In this document: positions 1 to 9,035 of the stretch, one piece after another | Layout: every line of letters begins with the position of its first letter | Position numbering within the stretch: position 1 is the first letter of the stretch | Source: Noviherbaspirillum aerium | GTDB lineage: Bacteria; Pseudomonadota; Gammaproteobacteria; Burkholderiales; Burkholderiaceae_D | Length of the DNA stretch: 64,000 nucleotides | Assembly (NCBI RefSeq): GCF_008929045.1 | Contig: NZ_VFAH01000026.1 | Location: 1 to 64,000, forward strand | Reading direction: 5' to 3' | Notes under the pieces: model-generated | What the model was told of the DNA's origin: nothing | Database searches by the model: none | What the model saw: only the letters and a program-made list of their open reading frames with translations | Made by a program: the position numbers and the translations under genes

Positions 1-2
1 AA

Positions 3-278
3 GTCGACGGCGGCCTGGAGACGATTGCACTGCAGCTGCCGGCGATCGTCACCACCGACCTGCGCCTGAACGAGCCGCGCTATGTGACGCTGCCCAACAT
101 CATGAAGGCCAAGAAGAAGCCGCTGGACACGGTCAAGCCGGCCGATCTGGGTGTGGACGTGACGCCGCGCCTGAAGACCCTGAAAGTGTCCGAGCCGCCC
201 AAGCGCTCGGCCGGCATCGTGGTCAAGAGCGTTGAAGAGCTGGTCACCAAGCTCAGGAACGAGGCCAAGGTCATTTAG
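3..278 (+). CDS. etfB: Electron transfer flavoprotein beta subunit, C-terminal part (truncated by window edge)
   Basis: The reading frame is open from base 3 and gives the last 91 residues of an ETF beta subunit, including the segment [20 protein letters not shown] followed by a lysine-rich stretch and the usual alanine-lysine C-terminus. ETF beta pairs with ETF alpha, binds AMP, and passes electrons from acyl-CoA dehydrogenases to ETF-quinone oxidoreductase. The alpha subunit gene follows 169 bases downstream on the same strand. The N-terminal half lies outside the window. The nearby acyl-CoA dehydrogenase genes are plausible electron donors. Confidence 0.93.
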   Translation, partial: VDGGLETIALQLPAIVTTDLRLNEPRYVTLPNIMKAKKKPLDTVKPADLGVDVTPRLKTLKVSEPPKRSAGIVVKSVEELVTKLRNEAKVI

Positions 279-353
279 CAACCTGCTCCCTTCTCCCGCA
301 GGTGTGGGCGATGGCTGGGATGAGGGACACAAGCTTCTTCTGTCTTGGCGATC

Positions 354-404
354 GCCCTCACCCCCGGCCCCACTCCCCTCTCCCGCCTGCGGGAGAGGGG
401 AGTG
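354..404. repeat. Intergenic REP-like hairpin between etfB and etfA
   Basis: Bases 371-385 and 390-404 form a perfect 15-bp inverted repeat (CACTCCCCTCTCCCG with its complement) around a 4-base loop CCTG. The flanking CCCCGGCCC is characteristic of a dispersed intergenic repeat. Degraded relatives with the same CCTGCGGGAGAGGGG or CTCCCCTCT...GGGCCGGGGTG core lie near 5787-5822 and 37647-37687. It could modulate etfB/etfA mRNA stability; that role is inference. Confidence 0.7.
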
Positions 405-447
405 GAGCATTTGCGCAGATTTTCGGTACCCCATTTAGGAATCCATC

Positions 448-1377
448 ATGACTGCACTCGTCATTGCTGAACACGACAATGCCTCCCTGAAGGGAAGCAC
501 CCTCAACACCATTACCGCCGCCGCTGCCTGCGGCGGTGACGTCCATGTGCTGGTTGCCGGCGCCAACTGCGGTGCTGCCGCCGAAGCCGCCTCCAGGATC
601 GCCGGCGTGTCCAAGGTGCTGGTTGCCGATGCGCCTCACTTCGCCGACGGCCTCGCCGAAAACGTGGCCGAGCAGGCACTGGCCATCGCATCCTCCTATT
701 CCCACATCCTGGCCCCGGCCACCGCCTACGGCAAGAACATCCTGCCGCGCGTGGCCGCCAGGCTCGATGTCGGCCAGATCTCGGAAATCACCAAGGTCGC
801 CTCGCCCGATACCTTCGAGCGTCCGATCTACGCCGGCAATGCGATCGCCACCGTGCAGTCGGCCGATGCGGTCAAGGTCATTACCGTTCGCACCACCGGC
901 TTCGACGCGGCAGCCACCGGCGGCAGTGCCGCGGTGGAAACCATCACCGCGGCGGCCGACTCCGGCAAGTCGGCGTTCGTGTCGCGGGAAGTGGCCAAGT
1001 CCGACCGTCCGGAACTGACGGCGGCCAAGGTGATCGTTTCCGGCGGGCGCGGCATGGGCTCGGGCGACAACTTCAAGATCCTGGAGCCGCTGGCCGACAA
1101 GCTGGGCGCGGCGATGGGCGCGTCGCGCGCGGCGGTCGATGCCGGCTTCGTGCCGAACGACTGGCAGGTGGGACAGACCGGCAAGATCGTGGCGCCGCAG
1201 CTGTACATCGCAGTGGGCATCTCGGGCGCGATCCAGCACCTGGCCGGCATGAAGGATTCGAAGACCATCGTGGCGATCAACAAGGATCCGGAAGCGCCGA
1301 TCTTCTCGGTGGCCGATTACGGCATCGTCGGCGATCTGTTCGAACTCGTGCCGCAACTGGTCAATGAACTCGGCTGA
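448..1377 (+). CDS. etfA: Electron transfer flavoprotein alpha subunit
   Basis: The product has 309 residues, the normal length for ETF alpha. The N-terminal half is the ETF alpha/beta nucleotide-fold domain. The C-terminal half carries the FAD-binding signature: [12 protein letters not shown] near residue 198, then [20 protein letters not shown] near 242 and the [20 protein letters not shown] segment near 276. It forms the FAD-containing heterodimer with EtfB and accepts electrons from acyl-CoA dehydrogenases in the cytoplasm. The start is ATG 448 preceded by AGGAATCC. It is cotranscribed with etfB, separated by the hairpin repeat. Confidence 0.96.
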   Translation: MTALVIAEHDNASLKGSTLNTITAAAACGGDVHVLVAGANCGAAAEAASRIAGVSKVLVADAPHFADGLAENVAEQALAIASSYSHILAPATAYGKNILPRVAARLDVGQISEITKVASPDTFERPIYAGNAIATVQSADAVKVITVRTTGFDAAATGGSAAVETITAAADSGKSAFVSREVAKSDRPELTAAKVIVSGGRGMGSGDNFKILEPLADKLGAAMGASRAAVDAGFVPNDWQVGQTGKIVAPQLYIAVGISGAIQHLAGMKDSKTIVAINKDPEAPIFSVADYGIVGDLFELVPQLVNELG

Positions 1378-1401
1378 GTGAAACAAGGAAGCGCAGGAGA
1401 A

Positions 1402-1421
1402 GGGCGGTCCTTGAACCGCCC
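1402..1421. terminator. Possible hairpin terminator between convergent etfA and ligase genes
   Basis: GGGCGGT at 1402-1408 pairs with ACCGCCC at 1415-1421 across a 6-base loop. It lies between the stop of etfA and the stop of the converging ligase gene. No clear T tract follows on either strand, so termination is only suggested by position and symmetry. Confidence 0.4.
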
Positions 1422-1429
1422 ATCCGGTA

Positions 1430-2986
1430 TCAGTTCACATTTCTCGCGCTGCCGCGCCAGTACGGCTCGCGCAGCTGGGTCTTGACCACCTTCCCGGCCG
1501 CCGAGAGCGGCATCGCATTGCGGAACTCGACCGTCTTCGGCGCCTTGTAGCCCGCCAGCCAGTGGCGGCAATGCGTGCGCAGCTCCTCTTCACCGGCCTG
1601 CATGCCGGGCTTGAGCACCACCACTGCATGCACCGCCTCGCCCCACTGCCGGCTCGGAATGCCGATCACCGCGCAGACCGATACCGCGGGATGCCGCGCG
1701 AGCACGTTTTCCACCTCGGCCGAATACACGTTCTCGCCGCCGCTCACGATCATGTCCTTGATGCGGTCGACGATATAGATGTTGCCATCCTCGTCCATGT
1801 AGCCGCCGTCGCCGGTATGCAGCCAGCCGTCGCGCAGGGCGGCAGCGGTTTCCTCGGGCTTGTTCCAGTACCCGAGCATCACGCAGCCGCCGCGGATGAT
1901 GATTTCCCCGACGGAGCCGCGCGGCAATTCCTGGCCGCCGGCATCGACGATCCGGATTTCGCAGGCAAAGCCGGCGCGGCCGACCGAGCGCACCAGTCCG
2001 TTCCCGCGCGCTTCGGGACCATGGTTGGCCGGCGGGTTGCCGCATACCGCCGCCGCGGTTTCCGTCATGCCGTAGGCGCTGGCGAACTCCACGTCGGGAA
2101 ACAGGTCCAGGGTACGCTCCAGCAGCGGCAGCGAGATCGGCGAGGCGCCATAGCTGATGCGCCTGATGGTCGACATTTTGGCGCGCTCGAACCGCGGATG
2201 GTCGAGCAGCATCTGCAGCATGGTCGGCACCAGCATCAGATCGCTGACGCCGTGCCGCTCCACCGCCTGCAGCACCGATTCCGGCGTGAAGGCAGGCAGG
2301 ATGACGACGGTGTTGCCGGCGATGGACTGGCCCGCAAGGCGGCCCGCGCCGCCGACATGGAACAGCGGCGTGGCGATCAGGGAAACGCTGCCAGGCTGAC
2401 CGCCCATCTCCGCCATGCGGGCGATCGACGAGATCCAGAAATTGTCATGGCTGAGCATCACGCCCTTGGGAAAACCGGTGGTGCCGCCGGTGTACAGGAT
2501 GGCGGCAAGCTCGCTGCCGCCGCACATGGCGTCCTGCGCCGGCGCGGAGGAGGCAATCAGGTCTTCCCAGGAAAGCATGCCCGGCGGCGCGGCGCCGTCT
2601 CCGGCGTGAATGACGGTTTGCACGCAGGGCGCCTGCTCGCGGATCGCATCCACCAGCGGCAGGAACTGGTCATCGACGATCAGTATCCGGCTGTCGCAGT
2701 CCTTCAGGGAGTAGGCGATCTCGTGCACGCTCCAGCGGGTATTGACCGGATTGGCCGCCGCGCCCACCCACCACGCGGCCTGGAAATATTCCACGTAGCG
2801 GTCCGAGTTCAGCGCCAGCATCGCCACCCGGTCGCCGCGTCCGACGCCGAGGCGATGGAGCGCGCCCGCCAGCCGGGATACGCGGTCGGCAAGCTGGCGG
2901 AACGTCTGCCGCCTGTCGGCAAAGATGGTGGCGATCCGCTCCGGATGGTTCTGCAGCGAGCGGTGCAATCCCTGTGTCAGGTACAT
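1430..2986 (-). CDS. Acyl-CoA synthetase (AMP-forming, class I adenylate-forming enzyme)
   Basis: The product has 518 residues from ATG 2986, which has a GGAGAC ribosome site. An upstream in-frame ATG at 3046 would add 20 unconserved residues. The P-loop-like AMP-binding motif YTGGTTGFPKG is at about residues 165-175. The adenylate core motif YGMTETAAAV and the hinge/C-terminal segment HTGDGGYMDEDGNIYIVDRI follow, with the catalytic lysine region SAAGKVVKTQLREPYW near the end. It would activate a carboxylic acid with ATP and CoA. It converges on etfA and is transcribed away from the racemase-like gene at 3228. Substrate unknown. Confidence 0.88.
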   Translation of the reverse strand: MYLTQGLHRSLQNHPERIATIFADRRQTFRQLADRVSRLAGALHRLGVGRGDRVAMLALNSDRYVEYFQAAWWVGAAANPVNTRWSVHEIAYSLKDCDSRILIVDDQFLPLVDAIREQAPCVQTVIHAGDGAAPPGMLSWEDLIASSAPAQDAMCGGSELAAILYTGGTTGFPKGVMLSHDNFWISSIARMAEMGGQPGSVSLIATPLFHVGGAGRLAGQSIAGNTVVILPAFTPESVLQAVERHGVSDLMLVPTMLQMLLDHPRFERAKMSTIRRISYGASPISLPLLERTLDLFPDVEFASAYGMTETAAAVCGNPPANHGPEARGNGLVRSVGRAGFACEIRIVDAGGQELPRGSVGEIIIRGGCVMLGYWNKPEETAAALRDGWLHTGDGGYMDEDGNIYIVDRIKDMIVSGGENVYSAEVENVLARHPAVSVCAVIGIPSRQWGEAVHAVVVLKPGMQAGEEELRTHCRHWLAGYKAPKTVEFRNAMPLSAAGKVVKTQLREPYWRGSARNVN

Positions 2987-3227
2987 GCGTGTTGTCTCCT
3001 CGTGATTGGCAATTCCGGTGTATTGCGCAGCTTTTGATAATGGCAATCATCGCTCCCCGGCATCGCCCGGGACAATGGCGTTTCTTCCCAAAGCCATTGG
3101 CCAAAATATCCAGCGGCGGACGGGCTGAGCGTTTATGCCATCCGGAATTCATGCATCCTGCCATTGGCGGCGGCCGGGGCGCGCCGATAGAATCGACGCA
3201 TCCAGCCCTCCATGAAGCGAGACACCC

Positions 3228-4391
3228 ATGAGCAACAGACCGCCGCTGCAAGGCGTCAAAGTCCTCGACCTTACCCGCCTGCTGCCGGGGCCGGTGTGCA
3301 CCCAGCATCTGGCCGACATGGGCGCGGATGTCATCAAGATCGAGGACACCGGCGCCGGCGATTACACCGCGGCGCCGGTCAAGGCGCTGGTCAACCGCAA
3401 CAAGCGCGGCATCCGCCTCGATCTCAAGCAGCCTGCCGCGGTGCAAGTCTTTCTCGAACTCGCCAAGACCGCCGATATCGTGGTCGAAGGCTTCCGCCCC
3501 GGCATCGTCGACAGGCTGGGCATCGGCTATGAACAGGTGGCGGCGGTCAATCCCTGCATCGTGTATTGCAGCATCACCGGCTACGGGCAGACGGGGCCGT
3601 TCCGCGACCTTGCCGGACACGACATGAATTACGCCGGCTATGCCGGCGCGGCCGACCAGGTCGGCAGCGACGAGTCGACGCTGGCCCTGTCGAACCTGCC
3701 GATCGCCGATCTGATGGGCGGCACGCTCACCTCGGTGATGGGCATCCTGGCGGCGCTCTACGATGCCACGCGCACCGGACGCGGCCGCTATCTCGATGTC
3801 GCCATCAGCGACGGCACGCTGGCGCACGCGGTGCTGCCGCTGGCCCGCGTCAACAGCGAAGGCAAGGCGCGGCCCGCGGGCGGCGACAGCATTTCCGGCG
3901 GCCTGCACAATTATTCGCCCTACCGCACCCGCGACGGCCGGGTGCTCGCGGTGGCCGCGCTCGAACCGAAATTCTGGGAAACATTCTGCGACGTCATCGG
4001 GCGGCCCGACCTGAAATCCGTCGACCGCCATGCCACGCCGGAACAGTCGCTGCAGGCGCGGCGCGAGGTCGCCGCCATCGTGGCCTCGCTCACGCTGGAA
4101 GAGTGGCAGGCAAAGCTGGAGGGCGCGGACTGCTGCGTCTCGCCCGTGCTGAAACTCGAGGAGACCCTGCAGCATCCGCAGTTTCGCGCTCGCGGCATGG
4201 TGCATGACACCATGCATCCCCGGCTGGGGCCGCTCACGCATGTCGGCTTCCCGGTGAAGATGAGCGGCTTCAGTTTTGCGGTGAAGCGCCAGGCGCCCGC
4301 GCCGGGCGAGCATACCCTCGAAGTCCTGCGGGAAGCGGGATATTCGGAAGACAGCATCGCTTCGCTGCGGGAAAGCCGGGCGGTGCAATAG
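3228..4391 (+). CDS. CaiB/BaiF family protein with alpha-methylacyl-CoA racemase active site
   Basis: The product has 387 residues of the class III CoA-transferase/racemase fold, with N-terminal GVKVLDLTRLLPGPVCTQHL. The motif AGHDMNYAGYAG puts a His at residue 131. An Asp is at 161 (NLPIADLMGG) and a Glu at 246 (AVAALEPKFW). These correspond, with a constant offset of five, to His126, Asp156 and Glu241 described for the mycobacterial alpha-methylacyl-CoA racemase. Racemisation of 2-methylacyl-CoA is therefore more likely than CoA transfer. Such enzymes prepare methyl-branched acyl chains for beta-oxidation. The gene is divergent from the ligase at 1430-2986 and upstream of an AraC regulator. 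Confidence 0.85.
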   Translation: MSNRPPLQGVKVLDLTRLLPGPVCTQHLADMGADVIKIEDTGAGDYTAAPVKALVNRNKRGIRLDLKQPAAVQVFLELAKTADIVVEGFRPGIVDRLGIGYEQVAAVNPCIVYCSITGYGQTGPFRDLAGHDMNYAGYAGAADQVGSDESTLALSNLPIADLMGGTLTSVMGILAALYDATRTGRGRYLDVAISDGTLAHAVLPLARVNSEGKARPAGGDSISGGLHNYSPYRTRDGRVLAVAALEPKFWETFCDVIGRPDLKSVDRHATPEQSLQARREVAAIVASLTLEEWQAKLEGADCCVSPVLKLEETLQHPQFRARGMVHDTMHPRLGPLTHVGFPVKMSGFSFAVKRQAPAPGEHTLEVLREAGYSEDSIASLRESRAVQ

Positions 4392-4703
4392 GGCAGGACG
4401 GCTGGCTTTCCCGGATGCATCGTTCCTGCAATCCGCTCCAGGCGGCGCGGGCACTTAAGCAATGCTGAACGCGCGCTTTGGTAAAAACGAATTGTTCCGC
4501 GCCGCCACTTCGGCGATGCTTACCGCTCCAGAGGCCGGATAGGCAGGGTCCGCTCCGCCTCGCAGACATCGCATCCGACACCGCCGGCAAGACGGCGGCA
4601 CCGATGCCAGCCTATGGGAGGCATTGCCATGGAGCTATGTGCCGAGCGATCGGATACACTGTGGTTTCCGAAGAAAAAACGGTTGCCCAGGTTTTCGACG
4701 AAC
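4392..4703. other. Non-coding stretch upstream of AraC regulator
   Basis: This 312-base stretch separates the racemase-like gene from the AraC-type regulator. No convincing gene, terminator or repeat is visible. It must hold the promoter of the regulator, unless the longer reading frame from ATG 4614 is used. Confidence 0.5.
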
Positions 4704-5750
4704 ATGACGGTTACCCACAACACCATTGCGATCGTTCAGGTGGAACAGATCCTGCAGGGCGTGCGCGAACAGGGACGAGACATCAATGCCATCCTGCACC
4801 GCTCCGGCATTTCTCCCGCGCTGCTCGAATCGCCGCTGTCCCGCGTTTCGCAGGCCCAGTACACGGCGCTCATCCGCACGCTCACCCGCGTTACCGGCGA
4901 TGAACTCTGGGGCTTGTGCTCCCATCCCGTCAGGATCGGCAGCTTCGCGCGCAACTGCCGCGCGCTGGTTCACTGCCGCACCCTGCGCGAAGCGCTCGTC
5001 GAGGGCTTCCGCTTCTATCACCTGATGCTCCAGGACCTGGTGCCGCGCCTGCGCATCGAGGACGATACCGCGCACGTCGTGCTGCAGGCGCGCGGCGAGC
5101 GCAATGCGAGGCTGCGCTATGTCGAGCGCACCTTCATGTTCTTTACCTTCGGACTGGCCTGCTGGCTGGTGGCGAGACGCATTCCCCTGATCGGCGTCGA
5201 CTACTGCAGCCTCGATCAAAACCAGTCCTCCGACGCATTCCGGGTATTCCAGGCGCCGGTGCGCTACCAGGACAATCAGGTGGGCTTCCGCTTCGAGAAG
5301 CGCTGGCTTGACCTGCCTGTGGTGCAGAACGTGCAGAGCGTGGAAGAATTCCTGTGCCAGGCGCCGGCCAGCCTGCTGGTGAAGTATCGCGACCATGCGA
5401 ATGTCACCGAGCGCATACGGCGCATCCTGCGCCGCCATCTCGAGACGGAGATGCCCTCGCTGGAGGAAGTCAGCAAGTCGCTCGGCGTGACGCCGCAGAC
5501 GCTGCGGCGTCGCCTGCATGATGAAGGCCAGGGATATCAGGCGATCAAGGATGACCTGCGGCGGGATGCGGCGATCGAATATCTGTCGCGGTCGGATCTG
5601 ACGCTCATCGAGATTGCGAACCTGGTGGGATTCTCGGAGCCGAGCACCTTTCATCGTGCCTTCAAGAAATGGACCGGCGTCGCGCCGGGGGAGTACCGGA
5701 ATACGCGACTGCATGCGGGGGATGATGTGCAGGTTCATACCTCTGTCTGA
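4704..5750 (+). CDS. AraC-family transcriptional regulator (N-terminal arabinose-binding-like domain)
   Basis: The product has 348 residues from ATG 4704; the reading frame is open to ATG 4614 but the extra 30 residues look non-conserved. Residues about 20-190 resemble the AraC-type N-terminal domain of OruR-like regulators. Two helix-turn-helix units occupy the last 90 residues, with SKSLGVTPQTLRRRLHDEG in the first and IANLVGFSEPSTFHRAFKKW in the second. It probably controls the thiolase-led operon starting 234 bases downstream or the flanking acyl-CoA genes. The effector is unknown. Confidence 0.88.
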   Translation: MTVTHNTIAIVQVEQILQGVREQGRDINAILHRSGISPALLESPLSRVSQAQYTALIRTLTRVTGDELWGLCSHPVRIGSFARNCRALVHCRTLREALVEGFRFYHLMLQDLVPRLRIEDDTAHVVLQARGERNARLRYVERTFMFFTFGLACWLVARRIPLIGVDYCSLDQNQSSDAFRVFQAPVRYQDNQVGFRFEKRWLDLPVVQNVQSVEEFLCQAPASLLVKYRDHANVTERIRRILRRHLETEMPSLEEVSKSLGVTPQTLRRRLHDEGQGYQAIKDDLRRDAAIEYLSRSDLTLIEIANLVGFSEPSTFHRAFKKWTGVAPGEYRNTRLHAGDDVQVHTSV

Positions 5751-5786
5751 TCAAAAATCCTTTTTTGCATTATCGATGCAGGCCCG

Positions 5787-5822
5787 GCTCCTTCACCCGG
5801 CCTGCGGGAGAGGGGCTCCATT
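5787..5822. repeat. Degenerate REP-like intergenic repeat
   Basis: The sequence CACCCGGCCTGCGGGAGAGGGGCTCC shares the CCTGCGGGAGAGGGG core of the perfect hairpin at 371-404, but the left arm is eroded. It lies between the AraC regulator and the thiolase operon. Confidence 0.5.
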
Positions 5823-5983
5823 CCCCGCAAGGCCGCTTCCCGTCTACGCGAATCACCATACACGCCCGGCCCTGGAATTTTTAGCCAATGCATTTTGTCG
5901 CGGTACGCCATTGTTCAAAGGCGGCGACGCAGGCAACCTGCACAGGTAGCGAAACCAGATCAATTGCGAGAGGAGAATCTGCA

Positions 5984-7168
5984 GTGAGCCGAAAAGTACA
6001 TGTAGTAGGCGTGGGCATGATCCCGTTCACCAAGCCCGGCGCCAGCGAGCCCTATCACGTCATGGGCGCGCGCGCCGCGAAACAGGCGCTCGAAGATGCG
6101 CGTATGGATTTCAAGCTCGTCGAGCAGGCCTATTGCGGCTATGTCTACGGCGACTCCACCTCCGGCCAGGCGGCGGTGTACGGCGTGGGCCTGAGCGGCA
6201 TTCCGGTATTCAATGTCAACAACAATTGCTCCAGCGGTTCCAGCGCGCTGTTCCTGGGCCGCCAGGCCATCGAGAGCGGCGCGGCGGAATGCGTGCTGGT
6301 GCTCGGCTTCGACCAGATGAATCCGGGCGCGCTCAAGGGCGCCTATGACGATCGTCCGTCGCCGATGTCGCGCTTCATCGATTCGATGACGACGGTGCAG
6401 GGCTACCAGGAAAACACGCCGCGCGCGGCCCAGTTCTTCGGCGGCGCGGGAAGGGCGCACATGGAGCGCTTCGGCACCAAGGCCGAGACCTTCGCCCGCA
6501 TCTCGGTCAAGGCGCGCCAGCATGCGGCGCGCAATCCGCTGGCCATCTTCCGCCAGACGGTGACGCTCGATGAAGTGATGGCCGCGCCCAAGGTCTTCGA
6601 TCCGCTCACCCGCCTGCAGTGCTGCCCGCCGACCTGCGGCTCCGCCGCCGCGATCCTGGCATCGGAAGAGTTTGCCAGGAAGCACGGCCTCGACACCCGC
6701 GTCTTCATCGCCGCGCAAGCCATGACGACCGATACCGCCAGCACCTTCGACTCCGGCGACATGCGCCGCGTGGTCGGGTACGACATGACGGCAGCCGCGG
6801 CCAGCAAGGTCTATGAAACCGCCGGCGTCAGCCCGGAGGACGTGGATGTGGTCGAGCTGCATGACTGCTTCACCGCCAACGAACTGATCACCTATGAAGG
6901 ACTGGGCCTGACGCCGGAAGGCACGGCCGAGAAGTTCATCCTCGACGGCGACAACACCTATGGCGGCAAGGTGGTGGTCAATCCATCCGGCGGCCTGCTG
7001 TCGAAGGGGCATCCGCTCGGCGCCACCGGCCTGGCGCAATGCGCGGAACTGGTATGGCAGCTGCGCGGACAGGCCGACCAGCGACAGGTGGAGGGCGCCC
7101 GCATCGCGCTGCAGCACAACCTCGGCCTCGGCGGCGCCTGCGTCGTCACCATGTATCAGGCGGCATAG
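5984..7168 (+). CDS. Thiolase / lipid-transfer (SCP-x type) acyl-CoA acyltransferase
   Basis: The product has 394 residues from GTG 5984, chosen because AGGAGAAT lies eight bases upstream; the frame is open back to 5888 without similarity. The nucleophilic Cys motif NNNCSSGSSALFLG is near residues 80-90. Later motifs are VVELHDCFTANELITYEGLG, NPSGGLLSKGHPLGATG with the active-site His, and NLGLGGACVV. This is the SCP-x/lipid-transfer thiolase branch that cleaves 3-oxoacyl-CoA, often with bulky or branched chains. It heads a + strand operon continuing to 17269. In contrast to the paralogue at 14415, its catalytic Cys is intact. Confidence 0.9.
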   Translation: MSRKVHVVGVGMIPFTKPGASEPYHVMGARAAKQALEDARMDFKLVEQAYCGYVYGDSTSGQAAVYGVGLSGIPVFNVNNNCSSGSSALFLGRQAIESGAAECVLVLGFDQMNPGALKGAYDDRPSPMSRFIDSMTTVQGYQENTPRAAQFFGGAGRAHMERFGTKAETFARISVKARQHAARNPLAIFRQTVTLDEVMAAPKVFDPLTRLQCCPPTCGSAAAILASEEFARKHGLDTRVFIAAQAMTTDTASTFDSGDMRRVVGYDMTAAAASKVYETAGVSPEDVDVVELHDCFTANELITYEGLGLTPEGTAEKFILDGDNTYGGKVVVNPSGGLLSKGHPLGATGLAQCAELVWQLRGQADQRQVEGARIALQHNLGLGGACVVTMYQAA

Positions 7169-7184
7169 CCGCGGAGGGGCGATC

Positions 7185-7628
7185 ATGATCGACAAGAGCT
7201 ATATCGGACACGCGCTGCCGCGCTTTTCGGTGGAAGTGGAGAAGGGCCGCCTGCGCTTCTTCTCCAAGGCCATCGGCCAGGCCGACCCGGTCTATACCGA
7301 CGAGTCGGCGGCGCGCGACGCCGGCCATCCGGCGCTGCCGGTGCCGCCGACCTTCCTGTTCTGCCTGGAGATGGATGCGCCCAACCCGGCCGCCCTGCGC
7401 GGGCTGCTCGGCATCGACATCGGCAAGGTGCTGCATGGCGAGCAGGTGTTCAACTATCACGGCATGGCCTATGCCGGCGACACGCTGAACTTCGAACCGC
7501 GCATCGCCGACATCTATGACAAGAAGAACGGCGCTCTCGAATTCGTGGTGCGCGACACGCGGGTCACCAACCAGCACGGCGCGCTCGTCGCCGATCTGCG
7601 CTGCGTGACCGTGGTGCGCAACGGCTAG
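7185..7628 (+). CDS. MaoC-like N-terminal-type hydratase/dehydratase subunit
   Basis: The product has 147 residues with a hotdog-fold MaoC N-terminal (FAS1-like dehydratase) domain: RLRFFSKAIGQADPVYTDE, then a proline-rich PALPVPPTFLF loop and HGEQVFNYHGMAYAGDTL. Members of this group lack the full catalytic motif and pair with a catalytic MaoC subunit, here encoded 50 bases downstream. The pair would hydrate a 2-enoyl-CoA, as heteromeric hydratases do in steroid and branched-chain degradation. ATG 7185 follows GGAGGGGCG. The upstream thiolase ends 16 bases before. Confidence 0.85.
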   Translation: MIDKSYIGHALPRFSVEVEKGRLRFFSKAIGQADPVYTDESAARDAGHPALPVPPTFLFCLEMDAPNPAALRGLLGIDIGKVLHGEQVFNYHGMAYAGDTLNFEPRIADIYDKKNGALEFVVRDTRVTNQHGALVADLRCVTVVRNG

Positions 7629-7678
7629 CGCAATTGAGCCAGGGCAAACCAGCGAACAACACCGGAACAGGAAGACAC

Positions 7679-8098
7679 ATGGACCGAATGACATTTGACG
7701 CCGTGCGGGTTGGAGACGAGATCGCTTCCTACACCGCCGCGCCGATCACGCGCCACGCGCTGGCGCTGTATTGCGGCGCCTCCGGCGACCACAATCCCAT
7801 CCACGTCGACATCGACTTCGCCCGCAAGGCCGGCATGCCGGACGTGTTCGCGCACGGCATGCTGTCGATGGCTTATCTCGGCCGCCTGCTGACGAACTGG
7901 GTGCCGCAGCAGCGCGTGCGCAGCTACGGCGTGCGCTTTGCCGCCATTACCCACGTGGGCGATGCGATCACCTGCAGCGGCAAGGTGGTGGAGAAATTCG
8001 AGCAGGACGGCGAGCAGCGCATACGCCTGGAACTCACTACGACCGACCAGAACGGCGACATCAAGCTCAAGGGCGACGCGGTCATTGCCCTGGCATAA
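7679..8098 (+). CDS. MaoC family (R)-specific enoyl-CoA hydratase
   Basis: The product has 139 residues from ATG 7679, preceded by ACAGGAAGAC; a start at 7634 would add 15 residues. It carries the hydratase-2 motif YCGASGDHNPIHVDIDFA with the catalytic Asp and His, followed by the AHGMLSMAYLG helix. It probably hydrates a trans-2-enoyl-CoA to a 3-hydroxyacyl-CoA together with the MaoC-like subunit encoded immediately upstream. Third gene of the 5984-17269 operon. Confidence 0.88.
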   Translation: MDRMTFDAVRVGDEIASYTAAPITRHALALYCGASGDHNPIHVDIDFARKAGMPDVFAHGMLSMAYLGRLLTNWVPQQRVRSYGVRFAAITHVGDAITCSGKVVEKFEQDGEQRIRLELTTTDQNGDIKLKGDAVIALA

Positions 8099-8102
8099 AC
8101 GA

Positions 8103-8127
8103 ATACTGAACGGATACTGAACGGATA
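8103..8127 (+). repeat. 11-bp tandem repeat before SDR gene
   Basis: ATACTGAACGG occurs twice in tandem at 8103-8113 and 8114-8124, followed by ATAC. It lies between the MaoC stop and the ribosome site of the SDR. It has no evident function and is one of several short tandem repeats at gene junctions in this window. Confidence 0.8.
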
Positions 8128-8138
8128 CAGGAGACAGC

Positions 8139-8963
8139 ATGAAGAAACTCGAAGGCAAGGTGGCAATCGTTTCCGGCTCCGGCCGCGGCATCGGGCGCGA
8201 GATCGCGCTCAAGCTCGCAGGCGAAGGCGCGCGCGTGGTGGTCAATGATCTCGACGCCGCGCCGGCGGAAGAAACGGTGGAAGTGATCCGCGCCGCCGGC
8301 GGCGAAGCGCTGGCCTGCGTGGGCAGCGTGACCGACGCCGACTTCGGCAATCGTTTCGTCGCAAGCGCGGTGGATGGCTTCGGCGGGCTGGACATCATCG
8401 TCAACAATGCCGGCTACACCTGGGACAACGTCATCCAGAAAATGACGGATGAACAATGGGACGCGATCATGCAGGTGCACCTGACCGCGCCGTTCCGCAT
8501 CCTGCGCGCCGCATCGGACTTCATCCGCAGCGCCGCCAAGCAGGAAGCCGAGGCCGGCCAGGAAGTGTTCCGCAAGGTGGTCAACATCTCGTCGACGTCC
8601 GGCGTCATGGGCAATGCGGGCCAGGCCAACTATGCGGCGGCCAAGGCCGGCATCAACGGCCTGACCAAGGCGCTGGCAAAGGAATGGGGACGCTACAAGG
8701 TCAACGTCAACAGCGTTGCCTTCGGCCTGATCAAGACGCGCCTGACCGAAGCCGCGGCGGACGCCGATGCCAGCATCGACATCGAGGGACGCAAGATCAA
8801 GGTCGGCGTCAATCCGCAGGTGCTGAAGAATGCGGAAGCCCTGATCCCGATGGGCCGCGCCGGCACGCCCGAGGAAGCCGCGGGTGCGGTGTTCATGTTC
8901 TGCATTCCCGAATCCAATTACGTGAGCGGCCAGGTGCTGGTCTGCGGCGGCGGCCGCCCGTAA
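8139..8963 (+). CDS. Short-chain dehydrogenase/reductase (3-hydroxyacyl-CoA dehydrogenase-like)
   Basis: The product has 274 residues of the classical SDR type. The cofactor motif VSGSGRGIG is at about residue 12 and NNAG near 90. The catalytic Ser (NISSTSGVMGNAG) and YAAAK follow near 165. Between them an insertion, FIRSAAKQEAEAGQEV, lengthens the loop compared with FabG. It would oxidise the 3-hydroxyacyl-CoA made by the adjacent MaoC hydratase. Strong ribosome site CAGGAGACAGC before ATG 8139. Confidence 0.88.
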   Translation: MKKLEGKVAIVSGSGRGIGREIALKLAGEGARVVVNDLDAAPAEETVEVIRAAGGEALACVGSVTDADFGNRFVASAVDGFGGLDIIVNNAGYTWDNVIQKMTDEQWDAIMQVHLTAPFRILRAASDFIRSAAKQEAEAGQEVFRKVVNISSTSGVMGNAGQANYAAAKAGINGLTKALAKEWGRYKVNVNSVAFGLIKTRLTEAAADADASIDIEGRKIKVGVNPQVLKNAEALIPMGRAGTPEEAAGAVFMFCIPESNYVSGQVLVCGGGRP

Positions 8964-9035
8964 GCAAGCGTCCCGATTGCGCTCCACCAGGCGCAATCGA
9001 ATCGAGCCACCTTTCAGCGATTTTCCAGGACTTGC

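Noticed and set aside
1562-3037. 491-codon open frame on the + strand
   Set aside because: It lies opposite the ligase gene and is composed of Arg/His/Ala-rich sequence without motif.
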